Assembly: GCA_045646365.1 (NCBI GenBank) | Contig: JAZRKP010000084.1 | Coordinates: 117,955-181,954 of the forward strand | Source: SIG454 sp045646365 | Lineage (GTDB): Bacteria > Bacillota > Clostridia > Monoglobales > Monoglobaceae | Direction of reading: 5' to 3' | DNA length: 64,000 bases | Shown here: positions 1 through 8,284 of the stretch, piece after piece | How the letters are laid out: the number at the start of each line of letters is the position of its first letter | Position numbering within the stretch: position 1 is the stretch's first letter | Made by a program: the position numbers and the translations under genes | Notes under the pieces: model-generated | The model's database searches: none | What the model saw: only the letters and a program-made list of their open reading frames with translations | Told to the model about the DNA's origin: nothing

Positions 1-1509
1 CATAAAACTCGTCTGAGTTTTATATGCGTCATAGAATTCCTCAAAGGTTTTCATTTTAGTAACATCGCCCGTTTTCGGACCAATCTGGACACCCTTATCA
101 ACACCGTTTGAGAAAACAAGTTCGAGTGGACGGCACATATTAAAGAATGCCGCATCGTGCCAACCGTCTGTTCTTCCCGGAGTCTGCGGTTCAACACAAC
201 CGATAATACAGTAATTTCTCGCCTCAGCAAGTGTCAAGCCTCTGTTTATAAGAGCAGGGATAATAACTTCATCATTATAATAAGCCGGGAGACCAACGCC
301 TGTTCTTGTAAGCTCTGCCGCTTTAATCAAGAATTCGTGCGGGGTTCCGTTCCACACTCTTACAGAGAATGACGGTTGCGGTAATAAGACATGCATTGTT
401 GCCTGAATTGTCATAAATGACAAGTCATTTGTTGCATCAAGCCCCTCAGGGGTCTGACCGCCTGCAATAAGATTCTGGAAAAGGCTGTAGCCTGCAAAAC
501 CTTCTGCAGATGCAAGGTCACGAACCTTACTTGAATCATTAAGCTTAACCCAGATACAGTCAATAAGTTCCTGAGCAAAGTCAGGAGTAATTCTTCCGCT
601 TTCCATATCCGCTTTATAATAAGGATACATATATTGGTCAAAACGCCCCGGAGAAACCGAGTGTCCGCTACCCTCAAGCTGAATCAGCATCTGAACAAAC
701 CAGAAGGACTGACAAGCTTCATAGAATGTTCTTGCACCTTTAGCAGGAACACGGGCACAGTTCTGCGCAATAATCTCAAGTTCACGGCGACGGGTACTAT
801 CTGTTTCCTTTTCCGCTTCCGCTTTGGCAAGTTCTGCATATCTCTCCGCATACTCAATCGCCGCTTCACAGCTTATAATAACCGCTTTTAAGAATGTGGC
901 TCTTTCAATATAGTCTCCGTCGGAGATTTTGCATTTTTCAAGTTCAGCTTTTGCTTTTTCGATTATTCCTTCGTAACCGATTTCCAGAACTTCGTTATAT
1001 TTAACACTTATATGCCCAACCCCGTTATAGAAATAGTTACCCGGTGTGAACACATTATGCTCAATCGCAAGCAATGCACCGTCATCCATACAGGATGTTG
1101 CAAGTTCACTTGTTGTTTTTCCTCTCCAGTATTTATGTACTTCCGCCAAAGCTTTCTTTGTTTCTTCCGAAATATAGAACGGGTCAGCGGACCTTGTTGC
1201 AAGAGTTTCAAACTCATCTTCAAGCCACTGGAAAGAATATTCAGGGAATGTATGACAACTTCTTGAAGTCTTTGTCGGGCTTCCGACAACAAGTTCATCA
1301 GGTCTGATAACAATCGGGATATTCTTAAGAATGTGCGCAAAAGCCTTTGCTCTTCTCATAACTATAGGCTCAGCCTCAGTTTGCTTATAAGATTCTGTCA
1401 GAAGCACAGCTCTTGCTGATTCAATCTCAGGCATATTATTAAAGAGTGCATCAATAAGTCTTTCAATACGCGCAGTTCTCTTGCAGTCATAAATTTTATA
1501 CTTTCCCAT
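1..1509 (-). CDS. Glycyl-radical enzyme, dehydratase-type (C-terminus outside window)
   Basis: This is the first 503 codons of a glycyl-radical enzyme read leftward off the window edge. The start is the ATG at 1507-1509, preceded by AAGGAGGATAT. The PFL-like barrel contains the thiyl-radical cysteine motif GCVEPQ followed by GWHDAAFFN. The Glu after Cys-Val is typical of dehydratase/lyase members such as glycerol dehydratase and choline lyase, rather than pyruvate formate-lyase. The C-terminal glycine loop (RVxGY-type) lies outside the window, so completeness cannot be judged. The start overlaps the end of the upstream HAD gene by 14 bp, so the two are co-translated. An activating radical SAM enzyme is expected just beyond the edge. 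The substrate cannot be read from this part. Confidence 0.85.
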   Translation of the reverse strand, partial: MGKYKIYDCKRTARIERLIDALFNNMPEIESARAVLLTESYKQTEAEPIVMRRAKAFAHILKNIPIVIRPDELVVGSPTKTSRSCHTFPEYSFQWLEDEFETLATRSADPFYISEETKKALAEVHKYWRGKTTSELATSCMDDGALLAIEHNVFTPGNYFYNGVGHISVKYNEVLEIGYEGIIEKAKAELEKCKISDGDYIERATFLKAVIISCEAAIEYAERYAELAKAEAEKETDSTRRRELEIIAQNCARVPAKGARTFYEACQSFWFVQMLIQLEGSGHSVSPGRFDQYMYPYYKADMESGRITPDFAQELIDCIWVKLNDSSKVRDLASAEGFAGYSLFQNLIAGGQTPEGLDATNDLSFMTIQATMHVLLPQPSFSVRVWNGTPHEFLIKAAELTRTGVGLPAYYNDEVIIPALINRGLTLAEARNYCIIGCVEPQTPGRTDGWHDAAFFNMCRPLELVFSNGVDKGVQIGPKTGDVTKMKTFEEFYDAYKTQTSFM

Positions 1510-2182
1510 TTAGATATCCTCCTTGATTTTCAAGTATACGGTAAACACTTTGGCATACATCCGCCGTGGTATATTTACAAATTCGTTTTATCTGCGGTTT
1601 TCCGCTTTCCATAGCATAGCTTTTCGGAATAAGCTTAAGCATTTCAATATCATTTATATTATCACCAAAAGCAACAACATCATTTTTGTCAATTTTAAGA
1701 ATTCTCATCAGTTCCTTAAGAGCTGTCCCTTTATTTTTTCCGAATCTGACATATTCCTTTATGTCATCATCTTCATAAACACAGCTTAAATCCCTGTTAA
1801 TCCTTATATACTCCTCGACACGAGGCGTAATATTCGCTTTACTCACGACAATTTTAACTGTGTCTCCAACAGAGTCGGAAATATATTCAGCTTCTGCTCC
1901 GAATTTCACAAAGGAATTTTCAATTATTCTCTTATCAATAACCTCTTTATGCAAACCTTCCTTATTATACATAATAAAAGTTCCGTCACAGGCAACAAAA
2001 ATCACATCATTTCTGACTTTTTCAAAGATTTTCCCAAGTTCACAGACTTTTCTTCCGCTTGCGACGGCAAAGAAAATACCGTTTTTCCTGAGGGTTTTAA
2101 TCATTTCAATGACATTATCAGGCAGAAAATTATGCCCATTTATAAGCGTTCCGTCAAGGTCGCTCACAACCAATTTAAGCAT
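1496..2182 (-). CDS. HAD-superfamily Cof-type sugar/cofactor phosphatase
   Basis: A 228-residue cytoplasmic hydrolase. Motif I is VVSDLDGTLI at the N-terminus (nucleophile and acid/base Asp) and motif IV is FGDNINDIEML near residue 185, with the cap inserted between as in the Cof/IIB group. These enzymes remove phosphate from sugar phosphates or cofactors such as FMN and PLP. It lies directly upstream of the glycyl-radical gene and overlaps its start. It may clear a phosphorylated or damaged intermediate of that pathway, but this is inference. It is slightly shorter than the usual 260-270 residues, mainly through a compact cap. Confidence 0.85.
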   Translation of the reverse strand: MLKLVVSDLDGTLINGHNFLPDNVIEMIKTLRKNGIFFAVASGRKVCELGKIFEKVRNDVIFVACDGTFIMYNKEGLHKEVIDKRIIENSFVKFGAEAEYISDSVGDTVKIVVSKANITPRVEEYIRINRDLSCVYEDDDIKEYVRFGKNKGTALKELMRILKIDKNDVVAFGDNINDIEMLKLIPKSYAMESGKPQIKRICKYTTADVCQSVYRILENQGGYLNGKV

Positions 2183-2324
2183 ACTCCACCCCCGAATTAT
2201 AAAACTACATTATTATTTTACAATAATTCAAAAGCAAAGTCAATAGTTTTTACAAAAAAAATCACAAAAACACAGAATTTCAAAGAAAAAGGTGGATTTT
2301 CACAGATTTATAATAATTAGTTCC

Positions 2325-2357
2325 AATAAAAAATGGTGCGGAATGACCACACCATTT
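2325..2357 (-). terminator. Rho-independent terminator after the UPF0210 gene
   Basis: Reading leftward, an 8-bp stem (AAATGGTG at 2331-2338 pairing with CACCATTT at 2350-2357) is followed by a run of T residues. It lies just past the stop of the UPF0210 gene and separates it from the HAD/glycyl-radical unit. Confidence 0.75.
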
Positions 2358-2368
2358 CAATTTTCATT

Positions 2369-3727
2369 TTAGTTCTTAAGGCTATGGATTGGAGCCGGAA
2401 TTCTTCCGCCTCTGTTAATAAATTCTGCACTTGAGAATTCGTGAACAGGCATAATTGGAGCTTCGCCCAGAAGTCCGCCAAATTCAACAGTTTCGCCAAC
2501 CTTTTTACCAACCGCAGGTATAATTCTTACCGCAGTTGTTTTCTGATTTATCATACCAATCGCCATTTCGTCGGCAATTATTGCAGAAATCGTTTCAGCG
2601 GATGTATCGCCCGGAATTGCTATCATATCAAGACCAACGGAGCAAACACAGGTCATTGCCTCAAGCTTATCAAGTGTCAAAGCACCGCATTTAGCCGCCG
2701 CAATCATTCCTGCATCTTCGCTAACAGGGATAAACGCACCACTAAGACCGCCAACATAACCTGACGCCATAATTCCGCCTTTTTTAACCGCATCATTTAA
2801 AAGAGCCAGAGCCGCAGTTGTTCCATGAGTTCCACACTTTTCAAGTCCCATTTCTTCAAGGATATATGCAACACTATCCCCGATTTCAGGAGTTGGAGCA
2901 AGGGATAAATCCACGATACCGAACGGAACGCCAAGCCTTTTTGATGCTTCCTGAGCAACAAGCTGTCCCATTCTTGTAATTTTAAACGCTGTTTTCTTTA
3001 TAGTATTTGCAACAACGCCGAAATCAGCTCCTTTAACCATTTCAAGGGCACTCTTAACAACGCCTGGACCGCTTACGCCAACATTTATAACACTGTCGCC
3101 CTCACCAACACCGTGAAAAGCACCTGCCATAAACGGGTTATCTTCAACGGCATTTGCAAAAACAACAAACTTTGCACATCCAAAAGAATCTCTGTCTGCA
3201 GTAAGTTCTGCCGCCTTTTTAATAACCTGTCCAACTCTCTTAACAGCATCCATATTTATACCGGCTTTAGTTGTTGCAACTCCAACCGAGGAGCAAACCT
3301 TTTCCGTTGACGCTAAAGCTTCAGGGATGGAATTTATAAGAATTTCATCGCCCTTTGAGAAACCTTTATGAACAAGAGCAGAAAACCCACCGATAAAGTT
3401 TACGCCTGTTGCATCTGCCGCACGGTCAAGAGCCTTTGCAAAACATACATAATCCTTCGCATCGCTTGCCCCTGCAACCATAGCAATCGGAGTTACCGAT
3501 ATTCTCTTATTTATAATCGGAATACCAAGTTCATCACCGATATCATTACCTGTTTTAACAAGGTTTTCCGCATATCTTGTAATCTTGTCATAAATCTTTG
3601 TGCAAGATTTTTCCGCAGATGAGTCAACACAATCAAGGAGAGAAATCCCCATTGTTATAGTTCTTATGTCAAGGTGCTCATCCTTAATCATTTTTATAGT
3701 TTCAAGAATTTCATTTGTATTTATCAT
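2369..3727 (-). CDS. UPF0210 (DUF711) family protein
   Basis: A 452-residue protein matching the UPF0210/DUF711 family over its full length: the N-terminus MINTNEILETIKMI, the LDIRTITMGISL segment and the glycine-rich central and C-terminal segments are characteristic. The family is distantly related to PFL-like folds and has no firmly established activity. It is cytoplasmic, with no signal peptide. In Firmicutes and archaea it is typically paired with a small ACT protein, and that gene lies 47 bp upstream here. A strong AGGAGG precedes the ATG. A role in sensing or handling amino acids is inferred only from the ACT partner. Confidence 0.9.
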   Translation of the reverse strand: MINTNEILETIKMIKDEHLDIRTITMGISLLDCVDSSAEKSCTKIYDKITRYAENLVKTGNDIGDELGIPIINKRISVTPIAMVAGASDAKDYVCFAKALDRAADATGVNFIGGFSALVHKGFSKGDEILINSIPEALASTEKVCSSVGVATTKAGINMDAVKRVGQVIKKAAELTADRDSFGCAKFVVFANAVEDNPFMAGAFHGVGEGDSVINVGVSGPGVVKSALEMVKGADFGVVANTIKKTAFKITRMGQLVAQEASKRLGVPFGIVDLSLAPTPEIGDSVAYILEEMGLEKCGTHGTTAALALLNDAVKKGGIMASGYVGGLSGAFIPVSEDAGMIAAAKCGALTLDKLEAMTCVCSVGLDMIAIPGDTSAETISAIIADEMAIGMINQKTTAVRIIPAVGKKVGETVEFGGLLGEAPIMPVHEFSSAEFINRGGRIPAPIHSLKN

Positions 3728-3774
3728 AATGTCCTCCTAACAGAATCAAAGCAAACATTCATTATATATGCTAA

Positions 3775-4044
3775 TTAAATTCTATGCATACTTCTGAAAA
3801 TTTCCTCGTGCTGAATTCTGATTTCAAGTCCAAGCTCTTCGCCTATTGCAGAAAGAGCTGAAGACACCTGTGCAAAATTATTCTCTGCATCACTCATATC
3901 AACAGACATAACCATTGTAAACAAATCCTGCATAATTGTCTGGTTAATATCAAGAATATTTATATTATTTTCAGATAAGCAAGCACTGACTCTTGCAATA
4001 ATACCCTTTCTGTCAATTCCCATAACTGTTACTATCGCTTTCAT
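3775..4044 (-). CDS. ACT domain protein, UPF0237 family
   Basis: An 89-residue stand-alone ACT domain. It opens with MKAIVTVMGIDRKGIIARVS, the beta-alpha ligand-binding element with the usual GxDRxGI pattern, and continues with NINILDINQTIM. ACT domains bind amino acids or similar small molecules and control partner enzymes. The adjacent UPF0210 gene is the standard partner in this gene pair, so it is probably a regulatory subunit. Length equals the family norm. The intergenic region to the divergent ygiQ gene (4045-4192) is very AT-rich and must hold both promoters. Confidence 0.9.
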   Translation of the reverse strand: MKAIVTVMGIDRKGIIARVSACLSENNINILDINQTIMQDLFTMVMSVDMSDAENNFAQVSSALSAIGEELGLEIRIQHEEIFRSMHRI

Positions 4045-4192
4045 AACTTACCTCCAATGTCATTTGTTATAAAACTAACAATATAATACAACTTTTTTTA
4101 TCTAAAGTCAAGGAAATTTCCTTATTTTCCTTGAATTTTAACAATTTTAATGGTATTATATATTTAATTGATTTCAAACAAGGAATGATTGT

Positions 4193-6115
4193 ATGTTTTT
4201 ACCCGTTAATAAATCCGATATGAAAAAATCAGGCATATCTCAGCTTGATTTTATTGTCGTGTCAGGAGACGCATATATTGACCACAGCTCATTCGCACAC
4301 GCTGTCATTTCACGGGTACTTGAAAATAACGGTTATTCTGTTGGAATAATTCCGCAACCTGATTGGAATAATACCGATGCTTTCTGTGTTCTTGGTGAGC
4401 CTCGGCTTGGATTTTTGGTTTGTGCCGGAAATATTGACTCAATGGTTAATCACTATACTGCCGCAAAGAAAAGACGGAGTCAGGATTTTTATTCCCCCGG
4501 CGGAAAAGCAGGGCTTCGTCCTGACAGAGCAACCATTGTATACTGTAACAAGCTTCGTCAGGCATTTGGAAAGAAAATTCCTCTTATTATTGGCGGAATT
4601 GAGGCAAGTCTACGCCGTTTTGCACATTATGACTACTGGTCCGATAAAGTCAGACGAAACATACTGACCGACAGCGGAGCCGACCTTTTGATTTACGGAA
4701 TGGGCGAGCATCAGATTGTGGAAATCGCGGATTTATTAAACTGCGGTGCAAACATCAAAGACATAAAACACATAGCAGGAACTGTTTTTGAAGAAACAGA
4801 AAGCAATCTTCCCGACAATGCAGTTATCTTGCCGTCATTCGACGAAGTTTCAACAAGCAAAGAGGCATATGCAAAAGCGACTGCCTTAATCCAACGGGAA
4901 CAGGATTCAATCAGAGGGAAAATTCTTATTCAGAAAGACAGTAAGAAATATGTTGTTCAGAATCCACCCTCTCCTCCTCTTTCAACCGAGGAACTTGATG
5001 CGGTTTATGAACTGCCTTTTGAGAACACCTATCACCCTATGTATGAAAAATATGGCGGTGTTCCTGCAATATCAGAAATAAAATTCAGCCTGACATCCTG
5101 CAGAGGTTGTTTCGGAAATTGTAATTTCTGTGCCTTGTCTATGCATCAAGGCAGAACAGTTACTTCAAGAAGTCACGATTCACTTATCCGCGAGGCTAAG
5201 GACTTAACGACTCTTCCTGATTTTAAAGGATATATTCACGATGTTGGCGGACCTACTGCAAACTTCCGCAGTGCGTCCTGTGAAAAGCAGTTAAAACACG
5301 GAGTTTGCCCCGACAAAAGATGTCTTTATCCGTCACCCTGCAAGAATATGGAAGTTTCTCACAGAGACTATCTCAATCTTCTCAGAAAGCTTCGTAAACT
5401 TCCAAAGGTCAAGAAGGTTTTCATTAGGTCAGGCATAAGATATGATTATCTTCTTGCAGACAAAGATGACGAGTTTTTCTATGAGCTTTGTAAACACCAT
5501 ATAAGCGGTCAGCTCAGGATTGCACCTGAGCATATTTCAGACGCCGTTCTTAAATATATGGGAAAACCATCCCGTGCCGTTTATGACAAATTTATAAGGA
5601 AGTTTGATAAAATAAATGAACAGCTTAAAATTAAGCAATACGCAGTTCCTTATCTTATGTCCTCCCATCCCGGGAGCACACTTAAAGATGCGATTGTTTT
5701 AGCGGAATTTCTTCGTGATAAGAATATGCAACCTGACCAGGTTCAGGATTTTTATCCGACGCCCGGCAGTATTTCAACTTGTATGTACTACACGGAAATT
5801 GACCCGATGACTATGAAAAAAGTGTATGTTCCAAAAACACACGAGGAAAAACAAATGCAAAGGGCATTGCTTCAATACCGCAATCCCGAAAACTATGAAA
5901 CAGTTAAAAAAGCACTTATTAAGGCAGGTCGGGAGGACCTTATCGGTTACGATTCCCATTGCCTCATAAAGCCGAAAGGAGATTATAAAAATGGCAACAA
6001 TTCTCAGCGGAAAGGAAATATCCGCAAAAGTAAAAGCGAAACTGGCAGAAAGAGTAAAGGCTCTTTCGGAAAAGGGAAACACTCCGGGTCTGGCGGTTAT
6101 CATCGTGGGCGATGA
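4193..6115 (+). CDS. ygiQ: YgiQ family radical SAM protein
   Basis: A 640-residue member of the UPF0313/YgiQ radical SAM family. The N-terminus contains the B12-binding-like segment (FIVVSGDAYIDHSSFAHAVI). The cluster motif CFGNCNFC (CX3CX2C) lies near residue 307, followed by the family signature around HRDYLNLLRKLRKL. It should bind a 4Fe-4S cluster and SAM; the substrate is unknown. The last ~42 codons overlap folD in another frame and encode a Lys/Gly/Ser/Arg-rich tail. Basic tails are common in the family, but this one is unusual in being encoded inside the next gene. Confidence 0.9.
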   Translation: MFLPVNKSDMKKSGISQLDFIVVSGDAYIDHSSFAHAVISRVLENNGYSVGIIPQPDWNNTDAFCVLGEPRLGFLVCAGNIDSMVNHYTAAKKRRSQDFYSPGGKAGLRPDRATIVYCNKLRQAFGKKIPLIIGGIEASLRRFAHYDYWSDKVRRNILTDSGADLLIYGMGEHQIVEIADLLNCGANIKDIKHIAGTVFEETESNLPDNAVILPSFDEVSTSKEAYAKATALIQREQDSIRGKILIQKDSKKYVVQNPPSPPLSTEELDAVYELPFENTYHPMYEKYGGVPAISEIKFSLTSCRGCFGNCNFCALSMHQGRTVTSRSHDSLIREAKDLTTLPDFKGYIHDVGGPTANFRSASCEKQLKHGVCPDKRCLYPSPCKNMEVSHRDYLNLLRKLRKLPKVKKVFIRSGIRYDYLLADKDDEFFYELCKHHISGQLRIAPEHISDAVLKYMGKPSRAVYDKFIRKFDKINEQLKIKQYAVPYLMSSHPGSTLKDAIVLAEFLRDKNMQPDQVQDFYPTPGSISTCMYYTEIDPMTMKKVYVPKTHEEKQMQRALLQYRNPENYETVKKALIKAGREDLIGYDSHCLIKPKGDYKNGNNSQRKGNIRKSKSETGRKSKGSFGKGKHSGSGGYHRGR

Positions 6116-6836
6116 CCCTGCTTCAAAAGTTTATGTGGGCAGAAAAGAGGCTATGTGTAACGAGCTTAATATGTATTCAGAAAAATACGCTCTTCCTGCC
6201 GAAATCACTCAGGATGAGCTTGTGGCTCTTATTGAAAAACTCAACAATGATGACAAAATTCACGGAATATTAGTTCAGCTCCCTCTCCCGAAAGGACTTG
6301 ACGAAAAGGCTGTTATAAACACTATAAATCCAGAAAAGGATGTCGATGCTTTCCACCCTGTTAATGTTGGAAAAATTATGATTGGTGACTTTGATTTCGT
6401 GCCTTGCACTCCTGCTGGAATTATGGAAATGATTAAGGAAAGCGGTTGCGAGGTTGAGGGGAAGAACTGTGTTGTTATCGGAAGAAGCAATATTGTCGGC
6501 AAGCCAATGTCAATGCTTCTGCTCCACCAGAACGGAACTGTTACGACTTGCCATTCCAAAACAAAAAATCTTAAAGAAATAACAAAAGAGGCAGACATTC
6601 TGGTTGCTGCTGTCGGCAGAGCAAATTTTGTTACTGCTGATATGGTTAAAGAGGGTGCAGTTGTTATTGATGTTGGGATGAATCGTCTTGAAGACGGCAC
6701 ACTCTGCGGAGATGTCGACTATGCCGAGGTTTCAAAAATTGCGGGAGCAATCACTCCTGTTCCCGGCGGTGTTGGACCTATGACAATTTCTATGCTTATG
6801 CAAAACACAATCACAGCCGCGGAAAAGAAACTCTGA
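5991..6836 (+). CDS. folD: Bifunctional methylenetetrahydrofolate dehydrogenase/cyclohydrolase
   Basis: A 281-residue FolD that interconverts 5,10-methylene-, methenyl- and 10-formyl-tetrahydrofolate using NADP. Visible signatures are YVGRKEAM with the catalytic Lys, VQLPLPKGLDE, the nucleotide-binding GRSNIVGKPMS segment and PVPGGVGPMT near the C-terminus. The ATG is preceded by GGAGATTATAAAA and encodes MATILSGKEISAKVKAKL, a standard FolD N-terminus, so this start is secure even though it lies 125 bp inside ygiQ. Translational coupling with ygiQ is likely. A strong terminator follows the stop. Confidence 0.95.
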   Translation: MATILSGKEISAKVKAKLAERVKALSEKGNTPGLAVIIVGDDPASKVYVGRKEAMCNELNMYSEKYALPAEITQDELVALIEKLNNDDKIHGILVQLPLPKGLDEKAVINTINPEKDVDAFHPVNVGKIMIGDFDFVPCTPAGIMEMIKESGCEVEGKNCVVIGRSNIVGKPMSMLLLHQNGTVTTCHSKTKNLKEITKEADILVAAVGRANFVTADMVKEGAVVIDVGMNRLEDGTLCGDVDYAEVSKIAGAITPVPGGVGPMTISMLMQNTITAAEKKL

Positions 6837-6850
6837 TTTTATTTCAAAAG

Positions 6851-6892
6851 AAAAAACGGCAAGGTAAACCTCAAGTTTTCCTTGCCGTTTTG
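6851..6892 (+). terminator. Bidirectional terminator between folD and the GH28 gene
   Basis: AAAACGGCAAGG (about 6853-6864) pairs with CCTTGCCGTTTT (6880-6891), giving a GC-containing stem flanked by A- and T-runs. It can end folD transcription rightward and the GH28 cluster leftward. Confidence 0.9.
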
Positions 6893-6945
6893 GTCTAGTT
6901 TTTAAAAGCTTTTGGTGTCTATCTTATTCTGGAATAGCCTAAAAA

Positions 6946-8229
6946 TCACTCAACCTTAACATATACATCTTTTATTTCTGCATTTTCAATCTGATTTTCT
7001 GAACTGCCGTATTTCCCTGCAGTTATTCGTAAATTTTCAAAAATAAAATTTGACAACTTATATTGTTCAGGACAATTTTGCACTCTTAAATATGTATCGC
7101 ACAAAATTTCACAGTCTTTAATAATTATATTATCCGCATAAGATATCGGAATATTCTTATGTCCCTTCAAATCATAGAACTGTGTCCATGGATTTATATT
7201 TATAAACCCATTTAATACACTTCCATTGATTTCCTCAATTTTTATATACTCATAATTCTGCGGAGTATCCGGACGCATCTTCAAGACAAAAAAATTCTCA
7301 ATATCGTTAAGTTTACACCTACGGACAAGAATATTCCTATTATGTATCGCCTCGGAGCCACAGGTTATGCCTGCGTGACAATAGCCATATTCACAATCCT
7401 CAACTATAATCCTTTCATTCGGACCATTTTCAGGCGATAAATCTGCATCCGGACCCTTTCCGCCTTTTAAAACCACCGAATCATCATTTACTGAAAAATA
7501 GCAGTTCTTAATCAATACATCTTCGCATACATCTATATCTATTCCGTCAGTACTCGGTGAAGGAACAGGTTCTGCAGGCGAAGTAATTCGACAACCTATG
7601 TATTTTACATACTTACACTTGTATAAATGGTTAGTCCAGAAATGTGAATTTTGCAGAGTGAGTCCCGCAACTGTTACATTCTTACAATTCGACAAATAAA
7701 CTAATCTGGGCCTTTGTTCATCCTTGTTTGTGCACTGCGGATTCCATTTTTTTCTTCGCCAAAATGCCTCCCAGGCTTTTTCTCCATTTCCATCGATTGT
7801 TCCTTCACCGAACATTGTAAATCCATCTATTCCATCGGCATTTATAAGAGCCGAAAAATATTTGCAACTTTCTCCCTCTATTCTGGTGTCACATATGGGG
7901 TAATCGGCAATATCATCGCTTCCCATAAGTATTCCGCCTTTTGCAATATAAAGATTTACTCCTTGTTTAAAGAAAATTGCACCTGTACAAAACTTTCCTT
8001 CCGGTATAACAAGAGTACCACCGCCACTCTGAGCAATATGGTCAATCAATGACTGTATTTCATCAGTATATTTTTTGTTTTCATTTTCTTTAATGTAATC
8101 TGTCAAAATATACTGTTTCCCCATCATGTTCAGGTCAGGGAGCTGTGTTTGATAAAACCAGGCATCAATCAAAGTTCCGTCAGGGAAAAATTCCTGCTTT
8201 GCGGTTACATCATTTTCGTCTATACTCAT
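6946..8229 (-). CDS. Glycoside hydrolase family 28 (polygalacturonase-like), cytoplasmic
   Basis: A 427-residue right-handed beta-helix protein. GH28 landmarks are STDGIDID (NTDG position) and VNDDSVVLKGG (DD motif), followed by GITCGSE and a late KMRP, near the usual GHG and RIK positions. Family members hydrolyse galacturonic-acid or rhamnogalacturonan linkages with two to three acting Asp residues. There is no signal peptide, so it probably trims imported oligosaccharides. It is the last gene of the leftward cluster controlled from near 18.3 kb and converges on folD. The Asn-to-Ser change in the first motif and the loose GHG match make exact specificity uncertain. Confidence 0.8.
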   Translation of the reverse strand: MSIDENDVTAKQEFFPDGTLIDAWFYQTQLPDLNMMGKQYILTDYIKENENKKYTDEIQSLIDHIAQSGGGTLVIPEGKFCTGAIFFKQGVNLYIAKGGILMGSDDIADYPICDTRIEGESCKYFSALINADGIDGFTMFGEGTIDGNGEKAWEAFWRRKKWNPQCTNKDEQRPRLVYLSNCKNVTVAGLTLQNSHFWTNHLYKCKYVKYIGCRITSPAEPVPSPSTDGIDIDVCEDVLIKNCYFSVNDDSVVLKGGKGPDADLSPENGPNERIIVEDCEYGYCHAGITCGSEAIHNRNILVRRCKLNDIENFFVLKMRPDTPQNYEYIKIEEINGSVLNGFININPWTQFYDLKGHKNIPISYADNIIIKDCEILCDTYLRVQNCPEQYKLSNFIFENLRITAGKYGSSENQIENAEIKDVYVKVE

Positions 8230-8284
8230 TTTTTCTCCGTCCTAATTCGTTTCAGTTTTTATATTATAAAGTTCAAATACCACA

